6,000 bases of DNA. Origin: Phycisphaerales bacterium (GTDB lineage: Bacteria > Planctomycetota > Phycisphaerae > Tepidisphaerales > Tepidisphaeraceae). The translations under genes were made by a program, and so were the position numbers. The stretch lies in contig JAQGHH010000223.1 in NCBI GenBank assembly GCA_028288945.1, positions 1-6,000 of the forward strand, given 5' to 3'. Numbering within the stretch: the first letter of the stretch is position 1; the number at the start of each line of letters is the position of its first letter. Below the pieces are notes generated by a model. The model had not been told where the DNA came from, ran no database searches, and worked only from the letters and a program-made list of their open reading frames with translations. Shown here piece by piece: positions 1-6,000 of the stretch.

Positions 1-3000
1 CGGATTCCAAGCCGGAGACGCCTGACGAAACCCTCGTCACCGACAACATCCAGTTCGACAACGAAACGCTTTTGATCACGACCGAGAGCTTCGTGGACGC
101 GGCGGGAAAGACGGTGCCGCCGGACCAGGTGCCGGTGCGGATGCGCACGAACCCGGACCATAAGCGATATGACTTTGATGGACGCGGTCTGCGGCTGCGC
201 TGGAACGCCAAAGACGGCCGGCTGGAATTACTGGAGATCGCGCACGGGGAACAGTTGACCGTGTACGACTCCGCGGGCTTTTCCGGCGCGTTCGGCGGCC
301 GGGCGACGCCCGCGACACAACCCGCCGGGCAGCCTAATGCGCTGGCCGGCCCACTCCCCGCGATGCTGGCGGCGAACGCCAAATCCGCCGCGGCCGGAGC
401 CCTCAATGCCGCTCCGCGCCCCGTGACGCGCCCGGGCAAGGGGCAGCCTGCGAAGGAGCGGCCGGCTTCGCCGCCGGTGCCGTATCAGGCGACGTTTTTT
501 GAAAACGTGCTCGTCACGCAGGGGGAGGAAATCCACGTCACCGCGGACCGGATGGACGTGGATTTTCTTTCGAAGCAGCAGGGATCGGCCGGCCCGACCA
601 CCGCGGCGGCAGCCGCACCTGCGGGGGGCCGCAGTGATCCGGCGGCCGCGCCCGCCGGTCCGGAAATTTCTCACGCGACGGTCGTCGCGACGCAGCCGCA
701 GGCGGGGAATTCGGACGCCCCCTCTGCCGATCCTGCGATGCGGCCGGCCGCGACGCAGCCGACCACGCAGCGTGCGTCGTCTCCGCTCGTGATTCGGTGG
801 ACGGGCAAGCTGACGATGCTGCCGGCGAAGGCGGGACGGGGGCCGAAGCTTTCGCCGGGGGATGCGGTGGTCGAGCTGACGGGCCGGCCCGTGACGATCC
901 GCCGGACGCCCGAGGGGCAGCAGGAGGGGAACGACGTGCTGTGCGCTTCGCTGGTCTATCACACCGCGGACGGGAGCGCGACGCTGCGCGGGTCGGAATT
1001 GTTCCCGGACGTGATGCTCGGGAAGCTGGTGAACGGGAAGAAGGACCCGCTTTCGACGGTGACGACCGCCATGCTGGATTACGTGGCGGGCAAGTCGGCC
1101 ACGCTTTCGGGCCGGGGGCACGCGACGGTGCCCGTGGATGCCGCGGCTCCGGACAAGGGCGTGATGGACGCCAAATGGACGCGCGGCGCCAAGCTCTATT
1201 TCGCCGGCAAGGGCGGGCCGGAAGAAATGGCCATCGAGCACATGGACCTGGCGGGCGACGTGGACGTGCTTCACCCGCAGTTGGCACTCAAGAGCCAGGC
1301 ACTGTCGCTGTTTTTTGAGCCTCAGCCGAAAGGGCCGGCTACCCGGCCCGCCGGGGCGAACAAGGCGGCGGCGGAGGTTGAGGCGAAGGCGGATGCTGGC
1401 GCTCGCGAGCGGGCGGTGGCGGTCGTGCCGGATGATGTTGTGAAGGAACACGGTGGGGCGGCGCGTCCCGCCACGCGGCCGGCTGGCGAGAAGCGCGGCC
1501 CGCAGGCGGAATTACGGCGGGTGCTGGCCACGGACAGCGTGCATTGCCAGCTCACGGACGCCGCGGGGAAGAAGCAGACGATCGATTGTGATGCGCTTGA
1601 ACTTCGCACCGCGCACGCCGACGACGGCAAGCTCTTCGCCCGCACCGTGGACGCCAATGGCGGCGTCCACGCCTATGACGGCGAACAAGACCTCCGGGCG
1701 GGAAGCGTCGCGCTGACGCTCCGCCCGGCCAAGCCCGTGGACGCGAAGCCCGAAGGTGGCAAGGTGGCCGCAAAAGGTGATGGCGCGGACGCCGGTCATC
1801 ATGTGGCGGTTGCGAGGCTCGATCAGCCCGCCAAGGCGGCCACCCGTCCGGCTACGCAGCCGGCCGGCGGATCGGCGCTGGCCGCGGGGGAATTGGAGAC
1901 GATGACGGCCCGGGACCACGTGCAGGTCACGGGCAAGGAAGGCGCCGTCGTCACTGGCGACGAGTTGAACGTCACCACTGAAAACGGCGAACCGCACGTG
2001 CGCATCAGCAGTGCCACGGGCAAGGCCCGCGTGGTCGACGCGAAGAAGAATATGATCGCCGGGCCGCTGATCACCGCAGAGCCCAAACGGCAGGTCGCCC
2101 ACGTCGTCGGCCCCGGGTTGATGCATTTCCTCCGCGAACAGGAGGGCGGCAAGAGCCCTGAGCCGATGGACGTGGTCTGGACCGACCACGCCGACATGGA
2201 CGGCGGGGCCAATCGCATCGACGTCGTCGGCGAAGTGCAAGCCGACATCAAGGATTCCGACGGCGCGTTGAACCATGCGACCGGCGACACGATTCATATC
2301 GACCTTCGCTCCAAGCCCGCTCCCGCGACCCGCCCGGCGACGCAGCCCGTCGTGGCGGTGCGGGCGGCAAACAAGCCAGCCGTGATTGACACGGCGCAAG
2401 CCGCGACGCACCCGGCCACTCGTCCGGCCAGGGCGGGCACAATGGCCGACTCGATGCAGATGGACTTGATGAAGGACAAGGAGATGAAGACCGTCACGCT
2501 CGACGGCCATGCGACGGTCACCTCGACTCTGTCGGACAACACCGGGAAAATCCTTCGGTTGTTCCACCTGCACGGGCCGACGATCATCTACAGCCTGTTC
2601 GACGCCAACGGGAAACCCGGCCGCACCGTTCTCATACCGGCGGCGGGGCAAATGCTGGTCGAGGACCACCGGCCCCCGAATGTCCCCGCGCCGGTCAAGC
2701 CAGCGGTCGGTAATCTGGCGCCAGGCAGAGCCGCGCCCGGTACGCCCGCTCCAGCGCCGGTCGCCAACAAGAATGCCAACGGCGCAGAAATGGACACCGG
2801 CCGGGGCGATACCGCGTTTCAATGGTCGAAGCAGCTTCTCTACAGCGAGCTTGAGCACAGCGCGGTGATGACCGGCGACGTGCTGATCAAGCACCAGAAT
2901 CCGGAAGGCAAGGAAGACCCTGTTGTCATGAACGCGGACAAGGTGACGGCCTGGTTTGAGCCGCCGGCCGCGCCGAAGGCAAAGCCCGTCGCCCCCGCGC

Positions 3001-3299
3001 CAGCACCGGGCGTGGCCGCGGCTCCAGCACCGGCGGTGGTGCAGCCCGCGGCGCTGCAGCTCAAGAAGATCACCGCCGAGGGTCGCATCGTCATCACCCG
3101 CGGCGGTTCGCAGCTCAACGCGACGAGGATCGATTTCGATCCCGCGACCCACTGGATCGCCGCCGGCGGCACTAAGGACCGGCCCGCCGTTTTCCAGGAC
3201 GCAAGTACGGGCAAGACTTTCTCCGGCACGCAGGTCTGGTGGAACACGCAGACGTGGGACGTCAAGATGAAAGACCCGGCGCTGGTGAATCCTCGGTAG
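1..3299 (+). CDS. Giant OstA/LptA/LptC-like periplasmic protein, 5' end missing
   Basis: The frame is open to the first base of the window (first full codon at 3) and ends with TAG at 3297-3299, leaving at least 1098 residues, so the true start is upstream. The TTG at 72 is an internal codon. Polar beta-strand segments resembling OstA/LptA/LptC recur. Examples lie near 30-270 (DNIQFDNETLLITTESF, then an LptC-like stretch), 495-570 (NVLVTQGEEIHVTADRMDV), 1173-1325, 1513-1730, 1895-2307, 2455-2670, 2838-2965 and 3055-3170. The last (KKITAEGRIVITRGGS) looks most like LptA. Known members of this family bridge the periplasm and carry lipopolysaccharide to the outer membrane; that role here is inferred. 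Ordinary LptA and LptC are about 180-200 residues, so this protein is several times larger. The segments are separated by Ala/Thr/Pro/Gln linkers (303-329, 738-770, 1335-1358, 1461-1487, 1836-1868, 2319-2351, 2400-2432, 2965-3060). No membrane segment is visible in the part present. No LptB-like ATPase gene follows it. Confidence 0.7.
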   Translation, partial: DSKPETPDETLVTDNIQFDNETLLITTESFVDAAGKTVPPDQVPVRMRTNPDHKRYDFDGRGLRLRWNAKDGRLELLEIAHGEQLTVYDSAGFSGAFGGRATPATQPAGQPNALAGPLPAMLAANAKSAAAGALNAAPRPVTRPGKGQPAKERPASPPVPYQATFFENVLVTQGEEIHVTADRMDVDFLSKQQGSAGPTTAAAAAPAGGRSDPAAAPAGPEISHATVVATQPQAGNSDAPSADPAMRPAATQPTTQRASSPLVIRWTGKLTMLPAKAGRGPKLSPGDAVVELTGRPVTIRRTPEGQQEGNDVLCASLVYHTADGSATLRGSELFPDVMLGKLVNGKKDPLSTVTTAMLDYVAGKSATLSGRGHATVPVDAAAPDKGVMDAKWTRGAKLYFAGKGGPEEMAIEHMDLAGDVDVLHPQLALKSQALSLFFEPQPKGPATRPAGANKAAAEVEAKADAGARERAVAVVPDDVVKEHGGAARPATRPAGEKRGPQAELRRVLATDSVHCQLTDAAGKKQTIDCDALELRTAHADDGKLFARTVDANGGVHAYDGEQDLRAGSVALTLRPAKPVDAKPEGGKVAAKGDGADAGHHVAVARLDQPAKAATRPATQPAGGSALAAGELETMTARDHVQVTGKEGAVVTGDELNVTTENGEPHVRISSATGKARVVDAKKNMIAGPLITAEPKRQVAHVVGPGLMHFLREQEGGKSPEPMDVVWTDHADMDGGANRIDVVGEVQADIKDSDGALNHATGDTIHIDLRSKPAPATRPATQPVVAVRAANKPAVIDTAQAATHPATRPARAGTMADSMQMDLMKDKEMKTVTLDGHATVTSTLSDNTGKILRLFHLHGPTIIYSLFDANGKPGRTVLIPAAGQMLVEDHRPPNVPAPVKPAVGNLAPGRAAPGTPAPAPVANKNANGAEMDTGRGDTAFQWSKQLLYSELEHSAVMTGDVLIKHQNPEGKEDPVVMNADKVTAWFEPPAAPKAKPVAPAPAPGVAAAPAPAVVQPAALQLKKITAEGRIVITRGGSQLNATRIDFDPATHWIAAGGTKDRPAVFQDASTGKTFSGTQVWWNTQTWDVKMKDPALVNPR

Positions 3300-3307
3300 G
3301 GAGGGAG

Positions 3308-3347
3308 GGTTCAAAGGTTCAAGGGCTTAAGGGCTCAAGGGTTCGAA
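3308..3347 (+). repeat. Five tandem 8-bp units (GGTTCAAG type), left arm
   Basis: Five consecutive 8-base units can be read with no spacer: GGTTCAAA, GGTTCAAG, GGCTTAAG, GGCTCAAG and GGTTCGAA. The array begins 9 bases after the stop codon of the large upstream gene. It is the inverted counterpart of the array at 3507-3548: pairing unit by unit gives about 32 of 40 matches, and several mismatches would be G-U pairs in RNA. Confidence 0.85.
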
Positions 3348-3379
3348 GATGCACGGACATGGATGGCGGGTGGCGTCTT

Positions 3380-3468
3380 CAATTTTCATTTCGCGATTAG
3401 CAATTCGGATCCCGCCCCACGGCACCTTCATTTCAAATTGCAAACTGAAAATTGCAAAGTGAAAATTG
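3380..3468. repeat. Inner A+T-rich inverted repeat (arms 3380-3394 and 3454-3468)
   Basis: The left arm CAATTTTCATTTCGC (3380-3394) matches the reverse complement of the right arm GCAAAGTGAAAATTG (3454-3468) at 13 of 15 positions. The pair sits inside the outer arrays at 3308-3347 and 3507-3548, so the whole gap is a nested imperfect palindrome. Confidence 0.7.
3437..3468 (+). repeat. 14-bp tandem repeat, ATTGCAAASTGAAA type
   Basis: Two adjacent 14-base units, ATTGCAAACTGAAA (3437-3450) and ATTGCAAAGTGAAA (3451-3464), differ at one position and are followed by the start of a third unit (ATTG, 3465-3468). A related sequence with the same 14-base period occurs in opposite orientation at 4218-4245, which suggests a dispersed intergenic repeat family. 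Confidence 0.8.
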
Positions 3469-3506
3469 GGCGGACAAGCAACAGTCGCACCCTCATCCCC
3501 CTGACT

Positions 3507-3548
3507 CTTGAACCCTTGAACCCTTGAACCCCTCGAACCCCTCGAACC
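3507..3548 (-). repeat. Five tandem 8-9 bp units, inverted right arm
   Basis: On the plus strand this reads as three CTTGAACC units (3507-3514, 3515-3522, 3523-3530) followed by two CCTCGAACC units of 9 bases (3531-3539, 3540-3548). On the minus strand these are GGTTCAAG and GGTTCGAGG, the same motif as the array at 3308-3347. The two arrays are therefore inverted relative to each other, with about 160 bases between them. The right array ends 50 bases before the next start codon. Confidence 0.85.
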
Positions 3549-3598
3549 CTTTAACTTATCCCCTAGCCTCCGCGGCGTGCGCAGTGTAGATTCCGGCG

Positions 3599-4138
3599 AT
3601 GCGATTTCAAATCTCCACGGCCCTATTTGTGTCCGTCGCGGCGGTGCTCGTTTTCGGTTCGGGGTGTGCGCAGACGATTTCGCGCGAGCAGCTTGCCACG
3701 AAGGTGCTGAAGGCGGGCGACCGGCATTTTTCGGATCAGTTTATGTACGTGGGTGACGACGACGGGTACCACTATGTCCGTCGCCGGAGTATTAATTCGT
3801 GCCTGGCGTTCCTGGGCGACAGCGACTATCGAGTCTCGACGGCCGATTGGTCCATCGCCCACCCGTTCCCCCTCACCGGCAACCCGAGGAGCTGGCGCAA
3901 CGTGACGTGGATGGACGATGACACCCGCGGCATCCCCCAGAACCCGTTCGTCTACGCCACCCCCTCTTTCCCCGAAGGCGCCCCCGCCACGCTTCCGGCG
4001 ATGAACCCCACTCCTGCGACAAGAGAAGCGCCGGAAACGCCGCCCACGACGCAGAGCCAGCCCGCGGCCCAGAGCCAACCGGCCGCTCCCACCACACAGC
4101 CCGCGGCTCCGGATGCCGGGCCCGCATTGCAGCCGTAA
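3599..4138 (+). CDS. Putative lipoprotein of unknown function with Pro/Ala/Gln-rich tail
   Basis: The product is 179 residues and starts at ATG 3599; no strong Shine-Dalgarno sequence precedes it. Residues 1-22 form an export signal: MRFQ, then a hydrophobic run, then GSG before Cys23. Cys23 is a likely lipidation site, but Gly at -3 departs from the usual Leu-x-x-Cys lipobox, so lipidation is probable rather than certain. Residues about 24-115 look folded and are rich in Asp, Tyr and Arg (DRHFSDQFMYVGDDDGYHYV, later WRNVTWMDDD). I do not recognise this domain. Residues about 122-179 are a disordered tail with QSQPAA twice in a row and then TTQPAA, in the style of the linkers in the upstream gene. 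The protein probably sits on a membrane facing the periplasm. It lies 299 bases after the large OstA-like gene on the same strand, so co-transcription is possible but unproven. It converges with pilO and is not a recognisable PilP. Confidence 0.7.
   Translation: MRFQISTALFVSVAAVLVFGSGCAQTISREQLATKVLKAGDRHFSDQFMYVGDDDGYHYVRRRSINSCLAFLGDSDYRVSTADWSIAHPFPLTGNPRSWRNVTWMDDDTRGIPQNPFVYATPSFPEGAPATLPAMNPTPATREAPETPPTTQSQPAAQSQPAAPTTQPAAPDAGPALQP
4052..4087 (+). repeat. 18-bp tandem repeat coding QSQPAA twice
   Basis: Two adjacent 18-base units (4052-4069 and 4070-4087) match at 14 of 18 positions and both encode Gln-Ser-Gln-Pro-Ala-Ala in the lipoprotein tail. Most differences are at third codon positions, which fits an old duplication kept at the protein level. 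Confidence 0.7.
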
Positions 4139-4217
4139 GGGAACGTGTGGACAGAGGGACAGGAAAATATCAAATTTGAGATTTCAGATTGGGAAGCGGT
4201 CGGAGTGCGTCCGTCGT

Positions 4218-4246
4218 CAATTTGCAGTTTTCAATTTGTACTTTGC
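4218..4246 (-). repeat. Second copy of the A+T-rich 14-bp-period repeat
   Basis: CAATTTGCAGTTTT (4218-4231) is followed directly by CAATTTGTACTTTG (4232-4245). Both resemble the reverse complement of the units at 3437-3464 (CAATTTTCACTTTG and CAATTTTCAGTTTG). A further A+T-rich block at 4165-4191 lies nearby. The surrounding gap (4139-4283) separates two convergent genes and holds no coding frame that I believe. No clear stem-plus-T-run terminator was found in it on either strand. Confidence 0.65.
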
Positions 4247-4283
4247 GCTCGTCTTTTCCGGTCCCCGCGTCCTCCCCGCCGCG

Positions 4284-4832
4284 TCATTTCTTCGTATACC
4301 AGACCAAATCAAACCGGAACGTCGCCACAGACCCTTGCGGCGTCGGGTTTTGGTTCGTGGCTTCCAGGGCTTCGATTCCGGTATCGGGATAGGACTGGCG
4401 GAGGGTGTGGAGGAACTTGGCGCAGGCGGGGTAGGTGCCGGTGCCGGCCATGTGGACGGGGAGGGTTTGGAATTTGGACAGTTCGGCGAGGGTGCCGGGG
4501 CGCATCTCGTCGATGGTCAGCCCGCAGGAGGTGGCGAGGTCGGTGAGCCGGGCCAGCCGCGCGTTGAGGTCGGAGGCGGGCTGGAGCTTGAGCGTGGAGT
4601 GGGCGAGGGTTTCCTTCGCGGTCGCAAGCTGCCGGCGGGTTGAAACCAGCGAAGCATTCAAGTCGGCGGCCTTTTGATGGCGGTCGGCGAGCTCCAGGTG
4701 GACCGCGTCGTCCTTTTGGAGTTGCGCGAGGGTGGGGCCGACCAGCGTGAACCACGTGCCGGCGGCCAGCGCGGTGCACGCCGCGATGCCGGCGGCGTAG
4801 ACCTGCCAGGTCTTAACAATTGTGCTTTTCAT
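4284..4832 (-). CDS. pilO: Type IV pilus inner-membrane platform protein PilO
   Basis: The protein is 182 residues, from ATG at 4832 to TGA at 4284. An in-frame start at 4886 exists but lies inside pilN and adds an Arg/His-rich leader. The 4832 start is preferred because it gives the usual short cytoplasmic N-terminus, overlaps the pilN stop as ATGA, and has GGGGGA just upstream, though only 3 bases from the ATG. Residues about 10-32 are a single membrane helix, about 35-85 a Gln/Leu/Ala-rich likely coiled coil, and 124-182 a PilO-like C-terminal fold (LPVHMAGTGTYPACAKFLHT, then a final strand ending FRFDLVWY). In known systems PilO pairs with PilN across the inner membrane and links the PilM/motor side to the periplasm. 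It is somewhat shorter than typical PilO proteins of about 200 residues. It is the last gene of the visible operon and is followed by a convergent gene, so no pilP or pilQ comes next. Confidence 0.82.
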   Translation of the reverse strand: MKSTIVKTWQVYAAGIAACTALAAGTWFTLVGPTLAQLQKDDAVHLELADRHQKAADLNASLVSTRRQLATAKETLAHSTLKLQPASDLNARLARLTDLATSCGLTIDEMRPGTLAELSKFQTLPVHMAGTGTYPACAKFLHTLRQSYPDTGIEALEATNQNPTPQGSVATFRFDLVWYTKK

Positions 4833-5485
4833 CGGTCCCCCGTGGTGGCGACGACTTTCGTGGCCGCGGGCTCGTCGAGCGAGCATTCCAGGTGGAATGC
4901 CGTGGCCTCGTCGGCGAGGAAGTTTTCGCGGCTGGTGTCGATCAGGCGGACGCGGGAGAACAGTCCTGTTTTCTCCAATCGCAATGCAAACTGCGTCACC
5001 GCGGGCTGTGACTTGCCCAGGCCGCTGGCCGTCAGCATGAGGCCGCGGGATGGCGCGGGCGGCGGTGGCGCGGGTTTACCCGTCGCCGGCGCGGGCTTGG
5101 CGGCGATGATTTCCACAGGACGTGGGGCGACGGAGAGGGAGCGCAGCACGACTTCGTTTCCCGCCCGGTCGGCCACGAGGGCGAGCAGAAGGCTCCAGTC
5201 GGGCTGGCCGGCGATCTGCCGGTCGGCGGCGTTGGCGGCGTTGACCGAGGCCAGCTCGTTGCGGGCCTCGGTGAACGCCGCGTCGGCCCGGCGGACTTCT
5301 TCCTGTGCGATCGTCAATTGCCGATCAAGCCCCGGCTCGCCCCCGCCCCAGAGCACGCGGCAGGCGATCGCGGCCATGAGCACCGCCCCCGAAAACCCGC
5401 CGCACCCCGCCGCACACCAGCGCAGGTGCCCCCGCCGACGCTTCGCGTCGCGACGAGGGGCGGGGATGAGGTTGATGCTTCTCAT
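4829..5485 (-). CDS. pilN: Type IV pilus inner-membrane platform protein PilN
   Basis: The protein is 218 residues. It starts MRSINLIPAPRR; the INLIP stretch matches the conserved INLLP-type motif by which PilN's cytoplasmic tail docks in PilM. A basic stretch (residues 11-18) precedes a membrane helix at about 24-46. Residues about 53-92 (LDRQLTIAQEEVRRADAAF and on) are a likely coiled coil. A periplasmic ferredoxin-like domain follows, whose end (TGLFSRVRLIDTSRENFL) is typical of PilN. A Pro/Ala-rich insert at residues 128-147 (5045-5104) interrupts that domain. The ATG at 5485 overlaps the pilM stop as ATGA and has a weak GAAG ribosome site; its stop overlaps pilO's start in the same way, which implies translational coupling. 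A GspL-type role in a type II secretion system is the main alternative, but three separate M, N and O genes favour the pilus assignment. Confidence 0.87.
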   Translation of the reverse strand: MRSINLIPAPRRDAKRRRGHLRWCAAGCGGFSGAVLMAAIACRVLWGGGEPGLDRQLTIAQEEVRRADAAFTEARNELASVNAANAADRQIAGQPDWSLLLALVADRAGNEVVLRSLSVAPRPVEIIAAKPAPATGKPAPPPPAPSRGLMLTASGLGKSQPAVTQFALRLEKTGLFSRVRLIDTSRENFLADEATAFHLECSLDEPAATKVVATTGDR

Positions 5486-6000
5486 TGTTCTTCAAACATC
5501 GCCAGCCCCATCGCGACCAGTGACGCGGGGGAGGTGCAGGCGTCGGACCGGCCCGGCGGGCAGGGGGCGATGTCTGCCGGGCCCACTTTTCGGGCGGCGA
5601 TGCGGAGCAGGCCGGCCAGGTGCCGGTCGACCCCCGGGACGGCCGCGCCCGCGCCGCAGAGCAGGAGGCTTGCGATGCCGGCGTCGTCGTACTGGTGGGC
5701 GGCGTAGGACAGCGACGCCGACACGTCCGCCGCCAGGGATTCCAGGTGCGCCGTGATCAGCGCCCGCGCGTCCGGCGGGGCCGCGTTGGGATCGTCGGGC
5801 GTGCCGCCCAGGCCCGCTTCCGCCAATAGATAATCGGCCACGTCGGTCTCGACATGGAGCTTCTTGCAAAGTTCCGCATGGAGGTGGTCGAAGCCGGCAT
5901 CGGCCACTTTGCGCTCGTAGACCACGTTGCCGCGGTAGAGCAGCACGAGCGTGGCGGCGGTCCAGCCCAGTTCGAGCGTCGCGGTCACGCCCCCGTCGGC
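5482..6000 (-). CDS. pilM: Type IV pilus assembly ATPase-fold protein PilM, C-terminal part
   Basis: The frame enters from the right edge of the window and ends with TGA at 5482-5484, leaving 172 residues of the C-terminal half. The GTG at 5988 is internal, since the reading continues upstream as Ala-Asp-Gly-Gly. PilM has an actin/FtsA-like fold, sits in the cytoplasm and binds the tail of PilN. The visible part holds a second phosphate-loop-like strand (ATLELGWTAATLVLLYRG, about 5935-5975), helices (DARALITAHLESLAADVSAS), the adenosine-type loop LLLCGAGAAVPGVDRHL (about 5620-5672) and the usual end (PASLVAMGLAMFEEQ). The acidic residue expected in an Asp-x-Gly loop is Glu here. The gene overlaps pilN by 4 bases and is the first of the three visible operon members; the promoter must lie beyond the window. 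Confidence 0.87.
   Translation of the reverse strand, partial: ADGGVTATLELGWTAATLVLLYRGNVVYERKVADAGFDHLHAELCKKLHVETDVADYLLAEAGLGGTPDDPNAAPPDARALITAHLESLAADVSASLSYAAHQYDDAGIASLLLCGAGAAVPGVDRHLAGLLRIAARKVGPADIAPCPPGRSDACTSPASLVAMGLAMFEEQ

Larger units (their letters stand above)
3300..3598. other. Intergenic gap with nested inverted repeats
   Basis: This 299-base gap between two plus-strand genes holds no convincing coding frame. It carries an outer pair of inverted tandem arrays (3308-3347 and 3507-3548), an inner A+T-rich inverted pair (3380-3394 and 3454-3468) and a short 14-bp tandem repeat (3437-3468). The A+T content of about 3377-3470 stands out against the GC-rich genes on either side. 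No classical terminator (short GC stem followed by a T run) is seen after 3299. No clear promoter with both boxes at proper spacing is seen before 3599, although the gene at 3599 must be transcribed from somewhere in this gap or by read-through. Confidence 0.75.

Noticed and set aside
72..74. TTG as the start codon of the OstA-like gene
   Set aside because: The same frame is open to the window edge and the upstream codons continue the strand pattern (DNIQFDNETLL), so the TTG is internal.
228..1451. Antisense open frame of 407 residues within the OstA-like gene
   Set aside because: Its product is extremely Arg/His/Pro-rich with no recognisable domain, and it runs opposite a well-supported gene. 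Long antisense frames are expected where third codon positions are GC-rich.
1512..3314. Antisense open frame of 600 residues within the OstA-like gene
   Set aside because: The composition is the mirror of the sense codons (Arg, His, Val, Gly, Asp), with no domain or convincing start signal. It covers the sense gene including its linkers.
3308..3548. CRISPR array
   Set aside because: The units are only 8-9 bases long and directly adjacent, with no unique spacers, and the two arrays are inverted to each other.
3507..3592. Promoter for the lipoprotein from TTGAAC-like boxes and TAGATT near 3587
   Set aside because: TTGAAC is simply the tandem repeat unit, and no box lies at 16-18 bases from a credible -10 element.
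4195..4216. Hairpin CGGA-GTGCG-TCCG as a terminator between the convergent genes
   Set aside because: The stem is only four base pairs and no T run follows on either strand.
4113..4643. Plus-strand open frame of 176 residues across the convergent gap and pilO
   Set aside because: It spans an intergenic repeat and lies antisense to pilO, which has clear family features. The Gly/Glu/Val-rich product is a shadow.
4833..4886. Upstream start (4886) for pilO
   Set aside because: It adds an Arg/His-rich leader encoded inside pilN; the ATG at 4832 gives the ATGA overlap seen at the neighbouring junction and a normal PilO N-terminus.
4674..5756. Plus-strand open frame of 360 residues opposite pilO, pilN and pilM
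   Set aside because: It crosses three well-supported genes on the other strand and ends in Arg/Pro/Gly-rich sequence with no domain.

Overview
The window comes from a GC-rich bacterial chromosome that looks like a planctomycete of the Phycisphaerae type. This is inferred from style: strong GC bias at third codon positions, envelope proteins full of Ala/Thr/Pro/Gln linkers of the ATRPATQPA kind, and short A+T-rich repeats confined to gene-free gaps. No rRNA or other taxonomic marker is present, so the placement is tentative.

Layout: positions 1-3299 (+) hold the 3' part of a very large secreted or periplasmic protein built from OstA/LptA/LptC-like beta-strand segments separated by low-complexity linkers; its start lies upstream of the window. 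Positions 3300-3598 are a gap organised as a nested imperfect palindrome. Its outer arms are arrays of five inverted 8-9 bp units and its inner arms are A+T-rich. Positions 3599-4138 (+) encode a small putative lipoprotein of unknown function with a Pro/Ala/Gln/Thr-rich tail. Positions 4139-4283 are a convergent gap carrying a relative of the A+T-rich repeat. Positions 4284-6000 (-) hold the end of a type IV pilus-type operon in the order pilM (partial), pilN, pilO, with adjacent genes overlapping by ATGA.

The two halves are separate transcription units that converge at about 4139-4283. All genes appear to serve the cell envelope. The plus-strand genes are candidates for lipopolysaccharide (or similar amphiphile) transport and an envelope lipoprotein. 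The minus-strand genes encode the cytoplasmic and inner-membrane alignment platform (PilM-PilN-PilO) of a type IV pilus or a related secretion machine. No CRISPR array, tRNA, rRNA, transposase or phage gene was seen. The least explained part is the repeat architecture of the two intergenic gaps.
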